Shown here: positions 44,887 through 53,795 of the stretch, piece by piece
Layout of the letters: each line of letters opens with the position of its first letter
Numbering within the stretch: the first letter of the stretch is position 1
Origin: Henriciella sp.
Lineage (GTDB): Bacteria; Pseudomonadota; Alphaproteobacteria; Caulobacterales; Hyphomonadaceae
Direction of reading: 5' to 3'
Assembly (NCBI RefSeq): GCF_029937755.1
Contig: NZ_JAPYPG010000003.1
Coordinates: 248,001 to 312,000, forward strand
DNA: 64,000 nt
Position numbers and translations under genes: made by a program
Notes under the pieces: model-generated
The model's database searches: none
The model's input: the letters and a program-made list of their open reading frames with translations, nothing else
What the model was told of the DNA's origin: nothing

Positions 44887-46437
44887 TCAGTCTTCAGACT
44901 GCTCGCCGATGTCGGTGGTAACGAACATTGTCCGCTGGCCGTTCCGCACAGCGAGAAGCAGCTTGTCACGCCCCTTCGCCTTCACGTCTGCGATTGCCTT
45001 CTCCAGGTCATCAACCGAGGAGACCGGCATGTTCGCAGCCGACAGAAGCGCCATGCCCGGGCGAATGCCCAGTTCGCGCAGCGGACTGTCGGATTCCAAG
45101 TCACCGATGATCAGGCCGGCTTCGTCATCGTCCAGCCCCATCGCCTTGCGGGCGGCACTGTCGAGCGGACGCAGGCTCACGCCGAGCGGACCTTCTTCAG
45201 CCTCGCCGCCTGATGAGTCCGGGCTGTTGGAGCCTGACGGTGCCAGCTCACTCGGATCTACCGGGCGTTCGCCCACGGTGACATTGATTTCCTGACGCTC
45301 GCCGTCCCGCAGAACGGTGAATTTGTTTTTCGAGCCGGCCATCAGGCCGCCGACCATGCGGGTCACGGAAGTTGCGTCAGTCGCATCGCGGCCATTGACC
45401 GAGAGGATGACATCTCCACGTTGCAGGCCGGCCTTGCGAGCCGGGCTCTCATCATTGACGTCGGCAATAATCGCGCCCTTGGCCTCTTTCAGACCCTGCG
45501 CCTCTGCCATATCCCGGGTGACATCCTGGATGGTCACACCCAGCCAGCCACGCGACACCTTACCGTCCTTGATAAGGGCATTTGTAACTTCGATAGCCAG
45601 TTCCGCCGGAATGGCGAAACCGATGCCGACGGAGCCGCCGGTCGGGGAGAAGATTGCCGTGTTAACACCGACCACTCGGCCCTGAAGGTCAAAGGTCGGG
45701 CCACCGGAATTGCCGCGGTTGATGGCTGCGTCGATCTGCAGGAAGTCGGTATACGGGCTGTCGCCGCCAAGCTCGCGCCCATCGGCGGACAGGATGCCAG
45801 CGGTTGCCGTACCACCCAGACCGAACGGGTTGCCGAGCGCGACGACCCAGTCGCCGCGGCGAAGCCGGGTATCGGATTCGAACTCGACATAGGGATATGT
45901 GCCGGGGTCGGTGACCTTGATCACCGCCAGGTCGGTCTGCGGGTCTGTGCCGACGAGTTCTGCTTCAAGCTCGCGGCCATCTTCCAGTACAACCTCGATT
46001 TCGGTTGCATCCTGGACGACGTGATTGTTGGTGACGATGAAGCCTTCATCGGAAATGAAGAAACCGGACCCGAGCGAGCGGGCCTCACGGGTGCGAGGCT
46101 CTTCCTCCTGCTCACCCTCCTCATTTTCGCGGTCGCGCATATAGTCATCGAAGCCGGGCAAGCCACGGAAGCGTTCGAAGAACTCTTCCATATTGCCCAT
46201 GTTGGAGACTTCACGCTCGGAAACCACGTTCACGCTGACGACTGCCGGGCTGACCTCTTCAATCAGATCAGCGAAACTCATGGGGGCACCCTTTGGCGCC
46301 TGGATCGTGATGGGCTGCTTGGCGTCGGCCTGCTGGAAGGTTTGTGGTGCGTAGACCAGCGCTCCTGTCAGACCGGCGCCTGCTATTGCGGCCGCCAGAG
46401 CCTGCTTCGATATACCAAACGACTTCATCTTGATCAC
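44887..46437 (-). CDS. degP: Do-family periplasmic serine endopeptidase
   Basis: 516 residues. A signal or anchor lies near residues 8-30. The trypsin-like domain has the triad His in 'TNNHVVQD' (about residue 138), Asp in 'TDLAVIKV' (about 169) and Ser in 'GNSGGPTF' (about 243). Two PDZ domains follow (about 280-370 and 410-510). It degrades or chaperones misfolded periplasmic proteins. The GTG start at 46437 has AGGAGG 4-5 nt upstream; an ATG at 46428 is the alternative. The gene leads the RR-HK-glnE unit. Confidence 0.94.
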   Translation of the reverse strand: MIKMKSFGISKQALAAAIAGAGLTGALVYAPQTFQQADAKQPITIQAPKGAPMSFADLIEEVSPAVVSVNVVSEREVSNMGNMEEFFERFRGLPGFDDYMRDRENEEGEQEEEPRTREARSLGSGFFISDEGFIVTNNHVVQDATEIEVVLEDGRELEAELVGTDPQTDLAVIKVTDPGTYPYVEFESDTRLRRGDWVVALGNPFGLGGTATAGILSADGRELGGDSPYTDFLQIDAAINRGNSGGPTFDLQGRVVGVNTAIFSPTGGSVGIGFAIPAELAIEVTNALIKDGKVSRGWLGVTIQDVTRDMAEAQGLKEAKGAIIADVNDESPARKAGLQRGDVILSVNGRDATDATSVTRMVGGLMAGSKNKFTVLRDGERQEINVTVGERPVDPSELAPSGSNSPDSSGGEAEEGPLGVSLRPLDSAARKAMGLDDDEAGLIIGDLESDSPLRELGIRPGMALLSAANMPVSSVDDLEKAIADVKAKGRDKLLLAVRNGQRTMFVTTDIGEQSED

Positions 46438-46510
46438 TCAACCTCCTGAAACGTGTCTCGGCCTATCAATATTGGGCGCGATGCTAGGATAGTGCCAGCA
46501 TGGAAGTGAA

Positions 46511-46525
46511 TTAAACATCATTTAG
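46511..46525. promoter_or_regulatory. CtrA-like half-site pair upstream of degP
   Basis: TTAA-acatcat-TTAG differs by one base from the TTAA-N7-TTAA pattern bound by CtrA in Caulobacter relatives. It lies about 75-90 nt upstream of the degP start. A single such match in an A/T-rich spot can be chance; no experiment backs it. Confidence 0.25.
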
Positions 46526-46540
46526 ACATGAGTAAGGCAC

Positions 46541-47788
46541 TCAGGCGTTTTCATTGGATTTTTCGGCGGGTTGCGGTGTGATCCGAGTTCTTATGATTGT
46601 CTCGCTATCGAACGTCCTGTGCACCGGGCAACGCTCGGCAATCTCCCCAAGGCGGGCGATCTGGTCTTCGTCCAGCGCGCCTTCGACTTCTATTTCCAGC
46701 GCGAATACATCAACCTTGTCTCCGGGCTCACAGGTCTTGCAGTCTTCAGCGTGCGCCTTGTTGTAGTTCACCCGGACAGTGACCCGCTCGAGTGGCCATG
46801 ACTTCCGCCGCGCATACATGCGAAGCGTCATTGCCGTACAGGCGCCCAGCCCTGCTGTGACCCACTCATAGGGGTCAGGCCCGGTATCGGCGCCGCCAAT
46901 CTCTTCCGGTTCGTCGGCTAGGTATCGCTTGCCATTGATGAGGACCTCGTTCTGGAAATCGCTCGCCTCGCCCGTCTCACGAACGATCACGTCATGGGTC
47001 TGTTCAAGCAGGTCACCACCCTCGGCAGCTCCAGCCAGGTAGCGGTTCGCCCAGGCCGCAATCATGCTGGCCGCGAATGCGCTGTCTTCAGGCTTCGAGA
47101 GGAAATGATCTGCCCCATCCAGGCTGATGAAGCTCTTGGGGTGGAGGGCCGCGATGAACAGCCCGCTCGCATTGTCGATGCCGACCACTTCATCGGTTGG
47201 CCCATGCAGGATCAGCAGTGGCAGACGAAGCGTGCTGACCGCCTCGCCCACATCGGAGGCCCGCAGGTCTTCCACGAACTGCTTCGTGATCACGAATGGC
47301 CGGCCGCCCAGCTTCACCTGCGCACGGCCCTTTTCCTCGATATCCTCGATGCGGTCAGCGAAATGGTGGATTACATGGCCGGCATCAGACGGGGCGCCGA
47401 TCGTCGCCACGGCTTTAACGCCATCGATCTTCTTCGCAGCAACAATGACGGCAGCCCCGCCCAGCGAGTGACCAACGAGCAGGTCAGGCGCGCGACCGGT
47501 GCCCGCCATCCAGCCGGCGGCTGCGACAAGGTCAGCGACATTGCTGGAAAAATCCGTCGATGCGAAGTCGCCATCGGATTCACCAAGCCCGGTAAAATCG
47601 AAGCGCAGGACGCCGATGCCGCGTTCGGCCAGGCCCTTGGCGACGCGCAAGGCGGCGAAGGATTGTTTTGAACAGGTGAAACAGTGCGCCACGATTGCCC
47701 AGCCGCGCAGCGTGCCAACAGGATGGTCTATTCGTCCGGCCAGGGTCTGGCCGTCCGATCCCTCGAATTGAACGGTTTCGGTTTGCAT
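46541..47788 (-). CDS. Bifunctional alpha/beta hydrolase - OsmC family protein
   Basis: 415 residues in two parts. Residues about 1-255 are an alpha/beta hydrolase with nucleophile elbow GHSLGG (about residues 105-110) and 'LDGADHFLSKP' (likely catalytic His, about 223). Residues about 270-405 are an OsmC/Ohr-like domain ('GPDPYEWVTAGLGACTAMTLRMYA', 'HAEDCKTCEPG', 'CPVHRTF') with two redox-capable Cys. The fusion is known in bacteria and may remove organic peroxides while cleaving an ester. It is inserted between ccmH and degP, where rhizobial operons have these two adjacent. Confidence 0.9.
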   Translation of the reverse strand: MQTETVQFEGSDGQTLAGRIDHPVGTLRGWAIVAHCFTCSKQSFAALRVAKGLAERGIGVLRFDFTGLGESDGDFASTDFSSNVADLVAAAGWMAGTGRAPDLLVGHSLGGAAVIVAAKKIDGVKAVATIGAPSDAGHVIHHFADRIEDIEEKGRAQVKLGGRPFVITKQFVEDLRASDVGEAVSTLRLPLLILHGPTDEVVGIDNASGLFIAALHPKSFISLDGADHFLSKPEDSAFAASMIAAWANRYLAGAAEGGDLLEQTHDVIVRETGEASDFQNEVLINGKRYLADEPEEIGGADTGPDPYEWVTAGLGACTAMTLRMYARRKSWPLERVTVRVNYNKAHAEDCKTCEPGDKVDVFALEIEVEGALDEDQIARLGEIAERCPVHRTFDSETIIRTRITPQPAEKSNENA

Positions 47789-47866
47789 TCCCGGTCTCCT
47801 TCCACGTCGCGCCTAACGGGCAGATAGGACCATGGATGCCTGCCGGCCATCAAAACCTTTGTGACC

Positions 47867-48289
47867 TCAGGGTGAGCCAGCCTCTTCAGGGTCCACCGGC
47901 TCGACCGCGCCAGAAGCGTTCGAGCCACCCCGCCGCAGCGCAAAGATGAGAGCGCCCCCTGCAATGAGCAGGACAAAAGGTGCGCCCCAGAGCAGCCAGC
48001 CGCCGGGCCCTTCCGAACTCGGACGGAAAAGCACGAACTCGCCATAGCGTTCTGAAAACCAGTCCCTGATCTCCTCATCCGACATGCCATCGGCCACCAT
48101 CGCGCGCACCCGGTCCCGCATGTCTGCGGCAATGTCGGAGCCGGAATTGGAGATCGGTTCATTCTCGCAAGCCACACAGCGGATCTCGCGCATCAGATCC
48201 TGCGCGCGGGCTTCCTGCTTCGGGTCATCGAGCTGTGCGCCGCCCTCAGCGGCAAAGAGCACCAGAAGAGCCGCCAGAACCGCCTTCAT
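47867..48289 (-). CDS. ccmH: Cytochrome c maturation protein CcmH (CycL)
   Basis: 140 residues: signal peptide (about 1-18), the redox motif 'RCVACENE' (CxxC, about residues 37-44), and a C-terminal transmembrane helix (about 100-118). CcmH reduces or holds apocytochrome CxxCH cysteines before haem attachment by CcmF. The gene starts inside the ccmF stop (ATGA), so it is co-translated. This is the usual short alphaproteobacterial CcmH without the fused CcmI part. Confidence 0.93.
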   Translation of the reverse strand: MKAVLAALLVLFAAEGGAQLDDPKQEARAQDLMREIRCVACENEPISNSGSDIAADMRDRVRAMVADGMSDEEIRDWFSERYGEFVLFRPSSEGPGGWLLWGAPFVLLIAGGALIFALRRGGSNASGAVEPVDPEEAGSP

Positions 48290-50202
48290 GCCGTTTCCTC
48301 CTCCGCATCCTTGCGTGTCCGTGTGCGCTTGCCTGCCATACTGAGGCCCGCGCCAAGGGCGATGAGCACGACTCCAAGGTACACGAAATCGATAAGCGGG
48401 TTGAGGAAGACCTCGAAGGTCCAGCGGGTCTCGCCTGCCCGGTTCCGCCGGCCATCGCCGAGCGCAATATAGAGATCGCTCGTACCGGTCTTGTGGATGG
48501 CGGTTTCAGTCGTGGGCATACGCGCGGCCGGATAATAGCGTTTCTGCGGCTGCATCTGCGCTGCCGTTCCACCGCGAACAGCCGTCAGCGTTGCACGCTC
48601 GGCATACCAGTTCGGGCCTTCGACGCTGGAAACGTCGTCGAGACGGACGTCCCAGCCGGCCACCGTCTGCGTCTCGCCCTCCTGCAGGGCGAGCGTCGTC
48701 TGCGTCCGGCCAGAACTCTGCAGCACGGCACCGATCACGAAGATGCCAAGCCCGGCATGCGCGAGCGTCATGCCCCAGACTCGCAGCGGCATTTTCGGTA
48801 GGCGGGCAAACGTCTTTGCCCGTCGCCAGATTTCCTGCCCGGCTCCAAAGATCAGCCAGACGCCCAGGGCAAGTCCGACACCGGCCAGCAACGGTATGTT
48901 CAGCGGGCCAATGCCCGCGAGCCAGAACGCCGCGACGATCCCGGCAAAACCAAGCGCCCATTTCCAGAGCGAGGACAGGTCCGCTTTACCCCAGGCCCAG
49001 GCCTGCACGACCGGGAGAGCCACAAGAGCGAGCGCCATGATCGGCGTGAAAGTCAGATTGAAGTACGGTTCACCGACAGAAATGGTCTGCCCCACCGCCT
49101 CGGCGATCAGCGGAAACAGTGTGCCTAGAAGGACGGTGAAGGTCGCGACTGTCAGGATGAGATTATTGCCCATCAGCGCCCCTTCCCTGCTGGTCGCCAG
49201 CCATTCCGGGCCACCCGAAAGCTTCGGCGCGCGCAGGGCGAACAGCACAAGCGCCGCGCCACCAAGAATGAGAAGCCCAGCCAGAAGGACCGACCCGCGC
49301 AGCGGGTCGACAGCGAAGGAGTGAACCGAGGTCAGCACACCGGAGCGCACAAGGAACGCCCCCAGCAGTGAGAAGCAGAAGGCGAGCACCGCCAGCAAGG
49401 CTGTCCAGGCCGAGAAGCTGCCGCGCTTTTCCGTCACGATGATGGAGTGCATCAGTGCCGCGCCGATCAGCCAGGGCATCAGGCTGGCATTCTCGACCGG
49501 GTCCCAGAACCACCAGCCACCCCAGCCAAGCTCGTAATACGCCCAGTAGCTGCCAAGCGCGATGCCGAGTGTCAGGGGCACAAAGGCCGCGAGCGCCCAG
49601 CCGCGCGCCTGCTTGGCCCATTGCCGGTCAATCCGGCCCTCGATCAGGCCGGCGGCCGCAAGCGCAAAGACAAAGGAGTAGCCGACATAGCCGAGGTAAA
49701 GCATCGGCGGATGGATCGCGAGCGCCGGGTCCTGCAGCAGCGGATTAAGCCCTTGCCCCTGCAGCGGCGCCGGGTCCAACCGGGTAAATGGTGACGAAGC
49801 AAAAAGCAGATAGGCCAGCGATGCAAGGTTGAGCAGGCCCTGTACACCAAGCGCGCGCGACTCGAATTTTGGCCGGTCAGACTTCATCAGCCATCCGCCA
49901 GCTGCGCCGAAGCCAAGCCCGACAAGGCACCACAGCGCCATCGAGCCTTCATGGTTTCCCCATGTCCCGGCGATCTTGTAGCCGAAGGGCTTCAGCGTGT
50001 GGGAATGCGCGGCCACCAGCTCAACGGAGAAGTCAGATCGCGCAAAGGCATAGACCAGCGTAAAGAAGGCAAAACCCATGGCTGCAAAGCCAAGCCCGGC
50101 AAAGAGGCCGGACTGGTCCCTGTCGCCCCTCAGTCCGAAGCCTGCCTGCAGGCCACAGAAAACGAGCGCGAGGAAGGCTGCGAAATGCCCCGCTTCAATC
50201 AT
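48286..50202 (-). CDS. ccmF: Cytochrome c haem lyase subunit CcmF (CycK)
   Basis: 638 residues, about 15 membrane segments. The tryptophan-rich 'WGGWWFWDPVENASLMPW' (about residue 229) is the WWD domain of haem-handling proteins, flanked by conserved His residues. CcmF with CcmH and CcmI ligates haem to apocytochromes on the periplasmic side. It overlaps ccmE and ccmH by 4 nt each, so ccmE-F-H is a tight unit. Confidence 0.95.
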   Translation of the reverse strand: MIEAGHFAAFLALVFCGLQAGFGLRGDRDQSGLFAGLGFAAMGFAFFTLVYAFARSDFSVELVAAHSHTLKPFGYKIAGTWGNHEGSMALWCLVGLGFGAAGGWLMKSDRPKFESRALGVQGLLNLASLAYLLFASSPFTRLDPAPLQGQGLNPLLQDPALAIHPPMLYLGYVGYSFVFALAAAGLIEGRIDRQWAKQARGWALAAFVPLTLGIALGSYWAYYELGWGGWWFWDPVENASLMPWLIGAALMHSIIVTEKRGSFSAWTALLAVLAFCFSLLGAFLVRSGVLTSVHSFAVDPLRGSVLLAGLLILGGAALVLFALRAPKLSGGPEWLATSREGALMGNNLILTVATFTVLLGTLFPLIAEAVGQTISVGEPYFNLTFTPIMALALVALPVVQAWAWGKADLSSLWKWALGFAGIVAAFWLAGIGPLNIPLLAGVGLALGVWLIFGAGQEIWRRAKTFARLPKMPLRVWGMTLAHAGLGIFVIGAVLQSSGRTQTTLALQEGETQTVAGWDVRLDDVSSVEGPNWYAERATLTAVRGGTAAQMQPQKRYYPAARMPTTETAIHKTGTSDLYIALGDGRRNRAGETRWTFEVFLNPLIDFVYLGVVLIALGAGLSMAGKRTRTRKDAEEETA

Positions 50203-50624
50203 GAAGTCGCCTGCCGGGCCTTCTTCAGCTCGCGAGGTTCATAGTTCTCGTCATGCTTGGCGAGGATGCTGTCGGCGGTGAAGTCGCCCGTCTCGCCGAA
50301 ACGGCCGGTTGCCACCACGCCCTCGCCTTCACGGAACAGATCCGGGGTAATGCCAGTATAGCTGACCTCGACTGTCTCGCCGGAGCCATCCTCAATGAGA
50401 AAGGTCATGTCGGCGCCGTCACCATAGGCAATAGAGCCTTCCTGGACCCAGCCGCCCACACGCACACGCTTGCCCGATTCCGGCATGCCCTGCTCGGCGA
50501 TCAGGCCGGGGGTATAGAACAGGTCGGCATGCTGGCGCAGCGCGACTGTCGCCAGCGCGACAGCCCCGATCAGCAGCGTTGCTGCCGCCCCGACACCCCA
50601 GAGTCTCTTCGTCCTAGCTCTCAT
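50199..50624 (-). CDS. ccmE: Haem chaperone CcmE (CycJ)
   Basis: 141 residues with an N-terminal membrane anchor (about residues 10-30) and an OB-fold periplasmic domain. The conserved motif 'LAKHDENYEP' (about residues 120-130) carries the His that covalently binds haem. CcmE ferries haem from CcmC to CcmF. It overlaps ccmF by 4 nt and follows ccmI by 65 nt. Confidence 0.95.
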   Translation of the reverse strand: MRARTKRLWGVGAAATLLIGAVALATVALRQHADLFYTPGLIAEQGMPESGKRVRVGGWVQEGSIAYGDGADMTFLIEDGSGETVEVSYTGITPDLFREGEGVVATGRFGETGDFTADSILAKHDENYEPRELKKARQATS

Positions 50625-50689
50625 GCGCGCATCCTATACCGGAAGCCTGCCCAAATGACACTGCGACCGAAACATCCAGGCAGTTGCCC

Positions 50690-51286
50690 TTATTCAGCAG
50701 GGGTCTCTTCAGCCGCACGTTCTTCATCGATCCGCGACTTGAAAGCTTCCAGCATCCCGAACAGGGGATCATTGGGCGCCATGTCCTGCTTGACCTCTGC
50801 CCAGTGCTCTTCAGCAGCGTCTACATCGCCAGCCTCATAGGCAGGCAGTGCCGAGAGCAGGCCGGCGCGATGCTGCGATTCGTCGAGGCGCCAGGCACGG
50901 GCATAGAGCTGAGCCGCCGGCGCAGTGACGATACCGCCATCGCGCATCATGATGACATCGGCAAGCGCCACCAATGACGGCACATGCGTATCATCCCGGC
51001 GAAGCGCTGACTGGAAGGCCCGCAGCGCATCCTCATTACGCCCCTGCGCGCGCATCAGCACGCCGATGAAGTATTGCGGTTCCGGGGAATCCGGCTGCTG
51101 GCGGGCCGCCAGTTGGAGCCGCGCCAGCATTTCAGACGGGTTGAGCTCGGAAGCATCGCGCTGCGCAATCTCGGCTTCGCGCTCGGCATAGGGCTGCTCG
51201 GCCAGTAGCGGACGCCCCTTCAGGAGATAGAGCCCCCCTGCCGCGACAACAGCGCAGGCCAACACAATGAGCGTACCGCGTCTCAT
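50690..51286 (-). CDS. ccmI: CcmI/CycH-like TPR protein
   Basis: 198 residues: one N-terminal transmembrane helix, then TPR-like helical repeats ('PEPQYFIGVLMRAQGRNEDALRAFQSALR'). In Ccm systems CcmI binds apocytochrome c and presents it to CcmFH. Its start overlaps the kinase stop by 4 nt, and ccmE follows. It is shorter than classical CycH (about 350-400 residues), so assignment to CcmI rests on position and TPR content. Confidence 0.75.
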   Translation of the reverse strand: MRRGTLIVLACAVVAAGGLYLLKGRPLLAEQPYAEREAEIAQRDASELNPSEMLARLQLAARQQPDSPEPQYFIGVLMRAQGRNEDALRAFQSALRRDDTHVPSLVALADVIMMRDGGIVTAPAAQLYARAWRLDESQHRAGLLSALPAYEAGDVDAAEEHWAEVKQDMAPNDPLFGMLEAFKSRIDEERAAEETPAE

Positions 51287-52683
51287 GACCGGCGAAGCGC
51301 TATCGTGGCACGCAGGCCGCCGCGCTGACTTTCCGAAAGGGTCAGCTTGCCACCATTCATCTCAGCGATATCGGCAACAATGGAAAGTCCGAGCCCGGTC
51401 CCCGGCGCGGTCTCATCAAGCCGTACGCCGCGCTTGACCGCGGAGGTCATCTCGTCAGCCGTCAGGCCTTCGCCATTATCATCGACATGGATCAACATGA
51501 GGCCGTTGTCTCCCGGCTCAGAGGAGACTTCAACGCGCGATTTTGTCCACTTGCAGGCATTCTCCATCACATTGCCGAGCATCTCTTCCAGATCCTGCGC
51601 TTCGACCCGCACATAGAGGCTGGCCGGAATGGTCGACTCGACGGTCACCCCGCTTTCGCCGAAGAGCCGGTTCAGCAAGCGCACCAGCCCATCCACCACC
51701 GGCGCGATCTCTGTGCGCACACCGAGCGCCTCGGACCGGGCCGCGGCCTGCGCCCGTTTTAGATAATGGTCGACATTCGCCCGCATCGATTCGGTCTGAC
51801 GGCGGACGACATCATCGAGCGGTGTACTGCCATTCGCTTCATTGCGCAGGACCGCAAGCGGCGTCTTCAGCGCATGCGCAAGATTGCCGACATGCGTCTG
51901 CGCGCGTTCCACGATGGCGCGATTGTTGTCGATCAGCTTGTTCAGCTCCTGGGTCAGCGGCAGCACTTCGACCGGATAATCCCCATCGAGCTTCGCCCGC
52001 TTGCCTTCGCGCACCTGCGAGATGTGTAGCTGCACGCGGTCAAACGGCAGGAGCGCCAGACGCAGGCCCACCCAGAGCGCGATTAGCGTGCCCGCCGCGA
52101 GGAAGGTCATGCTGATAAGCAGCAGGAAGCGTAGCTGGTTGGCTCCTTCATCGGTGGCCTCACGATCAGCTGCAGCCATCAGCAATATGGGGGTCTCGCG
52201 ATTGGGAACGGTGATCGCACGTACCGCCACACGCAGGCGCTCATCGGCTGGACCGCGCGCATTGCCGTAGACGGTCATGCCCGGATTGGAGAGCGCGGAA
52301 AGGGCCTGCTCGCGCGGCAGTGGCAGTGGGCCATCCCACAGGCTTTGGGAGCGGATATCGTTGGCGACCTCGCCCTCATCATTGACGGCCACCATTGCCC
52401 AGTAGCGCCCGGACAGGGGCAGGTCATAGCGCACATCGCTCGGCAGCTTGTCTTCTTCATCGACAACCCGGCCATCCGGCAGCACTTCCAGCGCCCGTGG
52501 CAGGGTGACAAGGATGGAATCGAGTTCCTGCTCAAGCAGGCGAATGGTCTGCGCCCGATAAGAGATCGTCATGACGACGATGCCGCCCACGACTGCAATC
52601 AGGCTCCAGACGACAGCGCCGATCAGCATGCGCCGTGACAGGGAAAGGCGCGGCTTTTGCCTGGGGGGGATGGATTCGCTCAT
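51283..52683 (-). CDS. Sensor histidine kinase (PhoQ/FeuQ-like)
   Basis: 466 residues. Two membrane helices (about residues 20-42 and 178-203) frame a periplasmic sensing loop. The H-box reads 'LAHALKTPLAVLRNEA' (His about residue 270), as in PhoQ/FeuQ, and ATPase boxes include 'VMENACKWTKSRV' and 'GTGLGLSIVADIAEMNGG'. It follows its response-regulator gene by 27 nt and runs into ccmI. The order regulator-kinase-ccmI-E-F-H matches the rhizobial feuPQ-cycHJKL cluster, suggesting envelope or cation sensing. Confidence 0.9.
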   Translation of the reverse strand: MSESIPPRQKPRLSLSRRMLIGAVVWSLIAVVGGIVVMTISYRAQTIRLLEQELDSILVTLPRALEVLPDGRVVDEEDKLPSDVRYDLPLSGRYWAMVAVNDEGEVANDIRSQSLWDGPLPLPREQALSALSNPGMTVYGNARGPADERLRVAVRAITVPNRETPILLMAAADREATDEGANQLRFLLLISMTFLAAGTLIALWVGLRLALLPFDRVQLHISQVREGKRAKLDGDYPVEVLPLTQELNKLIDNNRAIVERAQTHVGNLAHALKTPLAVLRNEANGSTPLDDVVRRQTESMRANVDHYLKRAQAAARSEALGVRTEIAPVVDGLVRLLNRLFGESGVTVESTIPASLYVRVEAQDLEEMLGNVMENACKWTKSRVEVSSEPGDNGLMLIHVDDNGEGLTADEMTSAVKRGVRLDETAPGTGLGLSIVADIAEMNGGKLTLSESQRGGLRATIALRRS

Positions 52684-52710
52684 CTCACCGGAGGGTGCGG
52701 CAGGCCGCCC

Positions 52711-53397
52711 CTATCCGGCAAGGCCGGCCGTCTCACCTTCAGGAACCACCAGCCGGTAGCCGAGGCCACGTTCCGTCTGAATGCGGTCCGTGCCAATCTT
52801 CTTGCGAAGACGCCCGATGAAGACCTCGATCGTGTTCGAATCACGGTCGAAATCCTGATCGTAGATGTGTTCGACAAGCTCTGTGCGCGGCACGACCCGG
52901 CCCTGATGGTGGATCAGGTAGGACAGGACGCGATACTCGTGCGCTGTCAGCTTGACCGGCCGGCCATTCACGGTGGCGCGCGCTGCACGTGTATCGACAC
53001 GCAAGCCGCCGGCTTCCAGGGCGGCAGCCGAATGGCCCGTCGCCCGGCGCAGCAAAGCGCGAAGGCGGGCCAGAAGCTCTTCAGTGTAGAAGGGCTTGGT
53101 CAGATAATCGTCGGCCCCGGCATCGAAGCCGGCCACCTTTTCGCTCCAGCGGTCGCGGGCGGTCAGGATCATTACAGGAAAATCTTTCCCGTCATCGCGC
53201 CAGCGCTCGAGAATGGTGACACCATCCATCTTCGGCAGGCCGAGATCGAGGATCACCGCATCATAGGGCTCGGTATCGCCCAGGAAGTGACCGTCCTCGC
53301 CGTCTGCGGCAAGGTCAACGGCATAGCCTGATTGCGTCAGCGCATCGGCAAGCTGCCGACGCAGGTCTGCATCATCTTCGACAACAAGAATTCTCAT
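52711..53397 (-). CDS. OmpR-family response regulator (FeuP/PhoP-like)
   Basis: 228 residues. The receiver has Asp8-9 and phospho-acceptor Asp51 ('VILDLGLPKMDG') plus Lys in 'YLTKPF' (about residue 101). The C-terminal winged helix contains 'LTAHEYRVLSYLIHH' and 'IEVFIGRLRKKI'. It lies 9 nt downstream of the PepSY gene and 27 nt before the kinase, so the three are co-transcribed. Likely regulates envelope and metal-response genes. Confidence 0.92.
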   Translation of the reverse strand: MRILVVEDDADLRRQLADALTQSGYAVDLAADGEDGHFLGDTEPYDAVILDLGLPKMDGVTILERWRDDGKDFPVMILTARDRWSEKVAGFDAGADDYLTKPFYTEELLARLRALLRRATGHSAAALEAGGLRVDTRAARATVNGRPVKLTAHEYRVLSYLIHHQGRVVPRTELVEHIYDQDFDRDSNTIEVFIGRLRKKIGTDRIQTERGLGYRLVVPEGETAGLAG

Positions 53398-53406
53398 AAA
53401 AACAAC

Positions 53407-53718
53407 CTAGCTCTTGCTGATTACGCGTCCAGTCCTGGCGTCGATGGTGAAGGTCACCAGCTCGCCCCGGCCTGTTACCCAATCTATCACATACACCTTG
53501 CGCCCGCCTCTTTCATAGAGGCCATCAAAACGGCGCATATTCCCGCCATACTGATTGCGGATCGGGCGCAAAAGATCGTTGAGCGGTTTGATCTCGCCCT
53601 TCTCGCGCGCATTGCGCGCTTCGTCAGCGGTAAACGAGCTACCCCACTGGCCCTGTGCCAAGGCTGGCGGGGCAAGCGTCGCGGCGCTGAGCGCAAGAGC
53701 GAGAATGATCCGTTTCAT
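53407..53718 (-). CDS. Exported PepSY-domain protein
   Basis: 103 residues: signal peptide ending near APPALAQ, then a short PepSY-like domain ('GGRKVYVIDWVTGRGELVTFTIDARTGRVI'). Such small proteins are exported and often partner two-component systems, for example by binding ligands or inhibiting proteases. It is the first gene of the PepSY-RR-HK-ccm unit. Confidence 0.78.
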   Translation of the reverse strand: MKRIILALALSAATLAPPALAQGQWGSSFTADEARNAREKGEIKPLNDLLRPIRNQYGGNMRRFDGLYERGGRKVYVIDWVTGRGELVTFTIDARTGRVISKS

Positions 53719-53795
53719 GATGTGCCTTATGGCCGATCAGCCCTGAACAGCCCGTGAATAATCCGCGCGGGTTCCAGTCAGCATCCCAAACCCCA

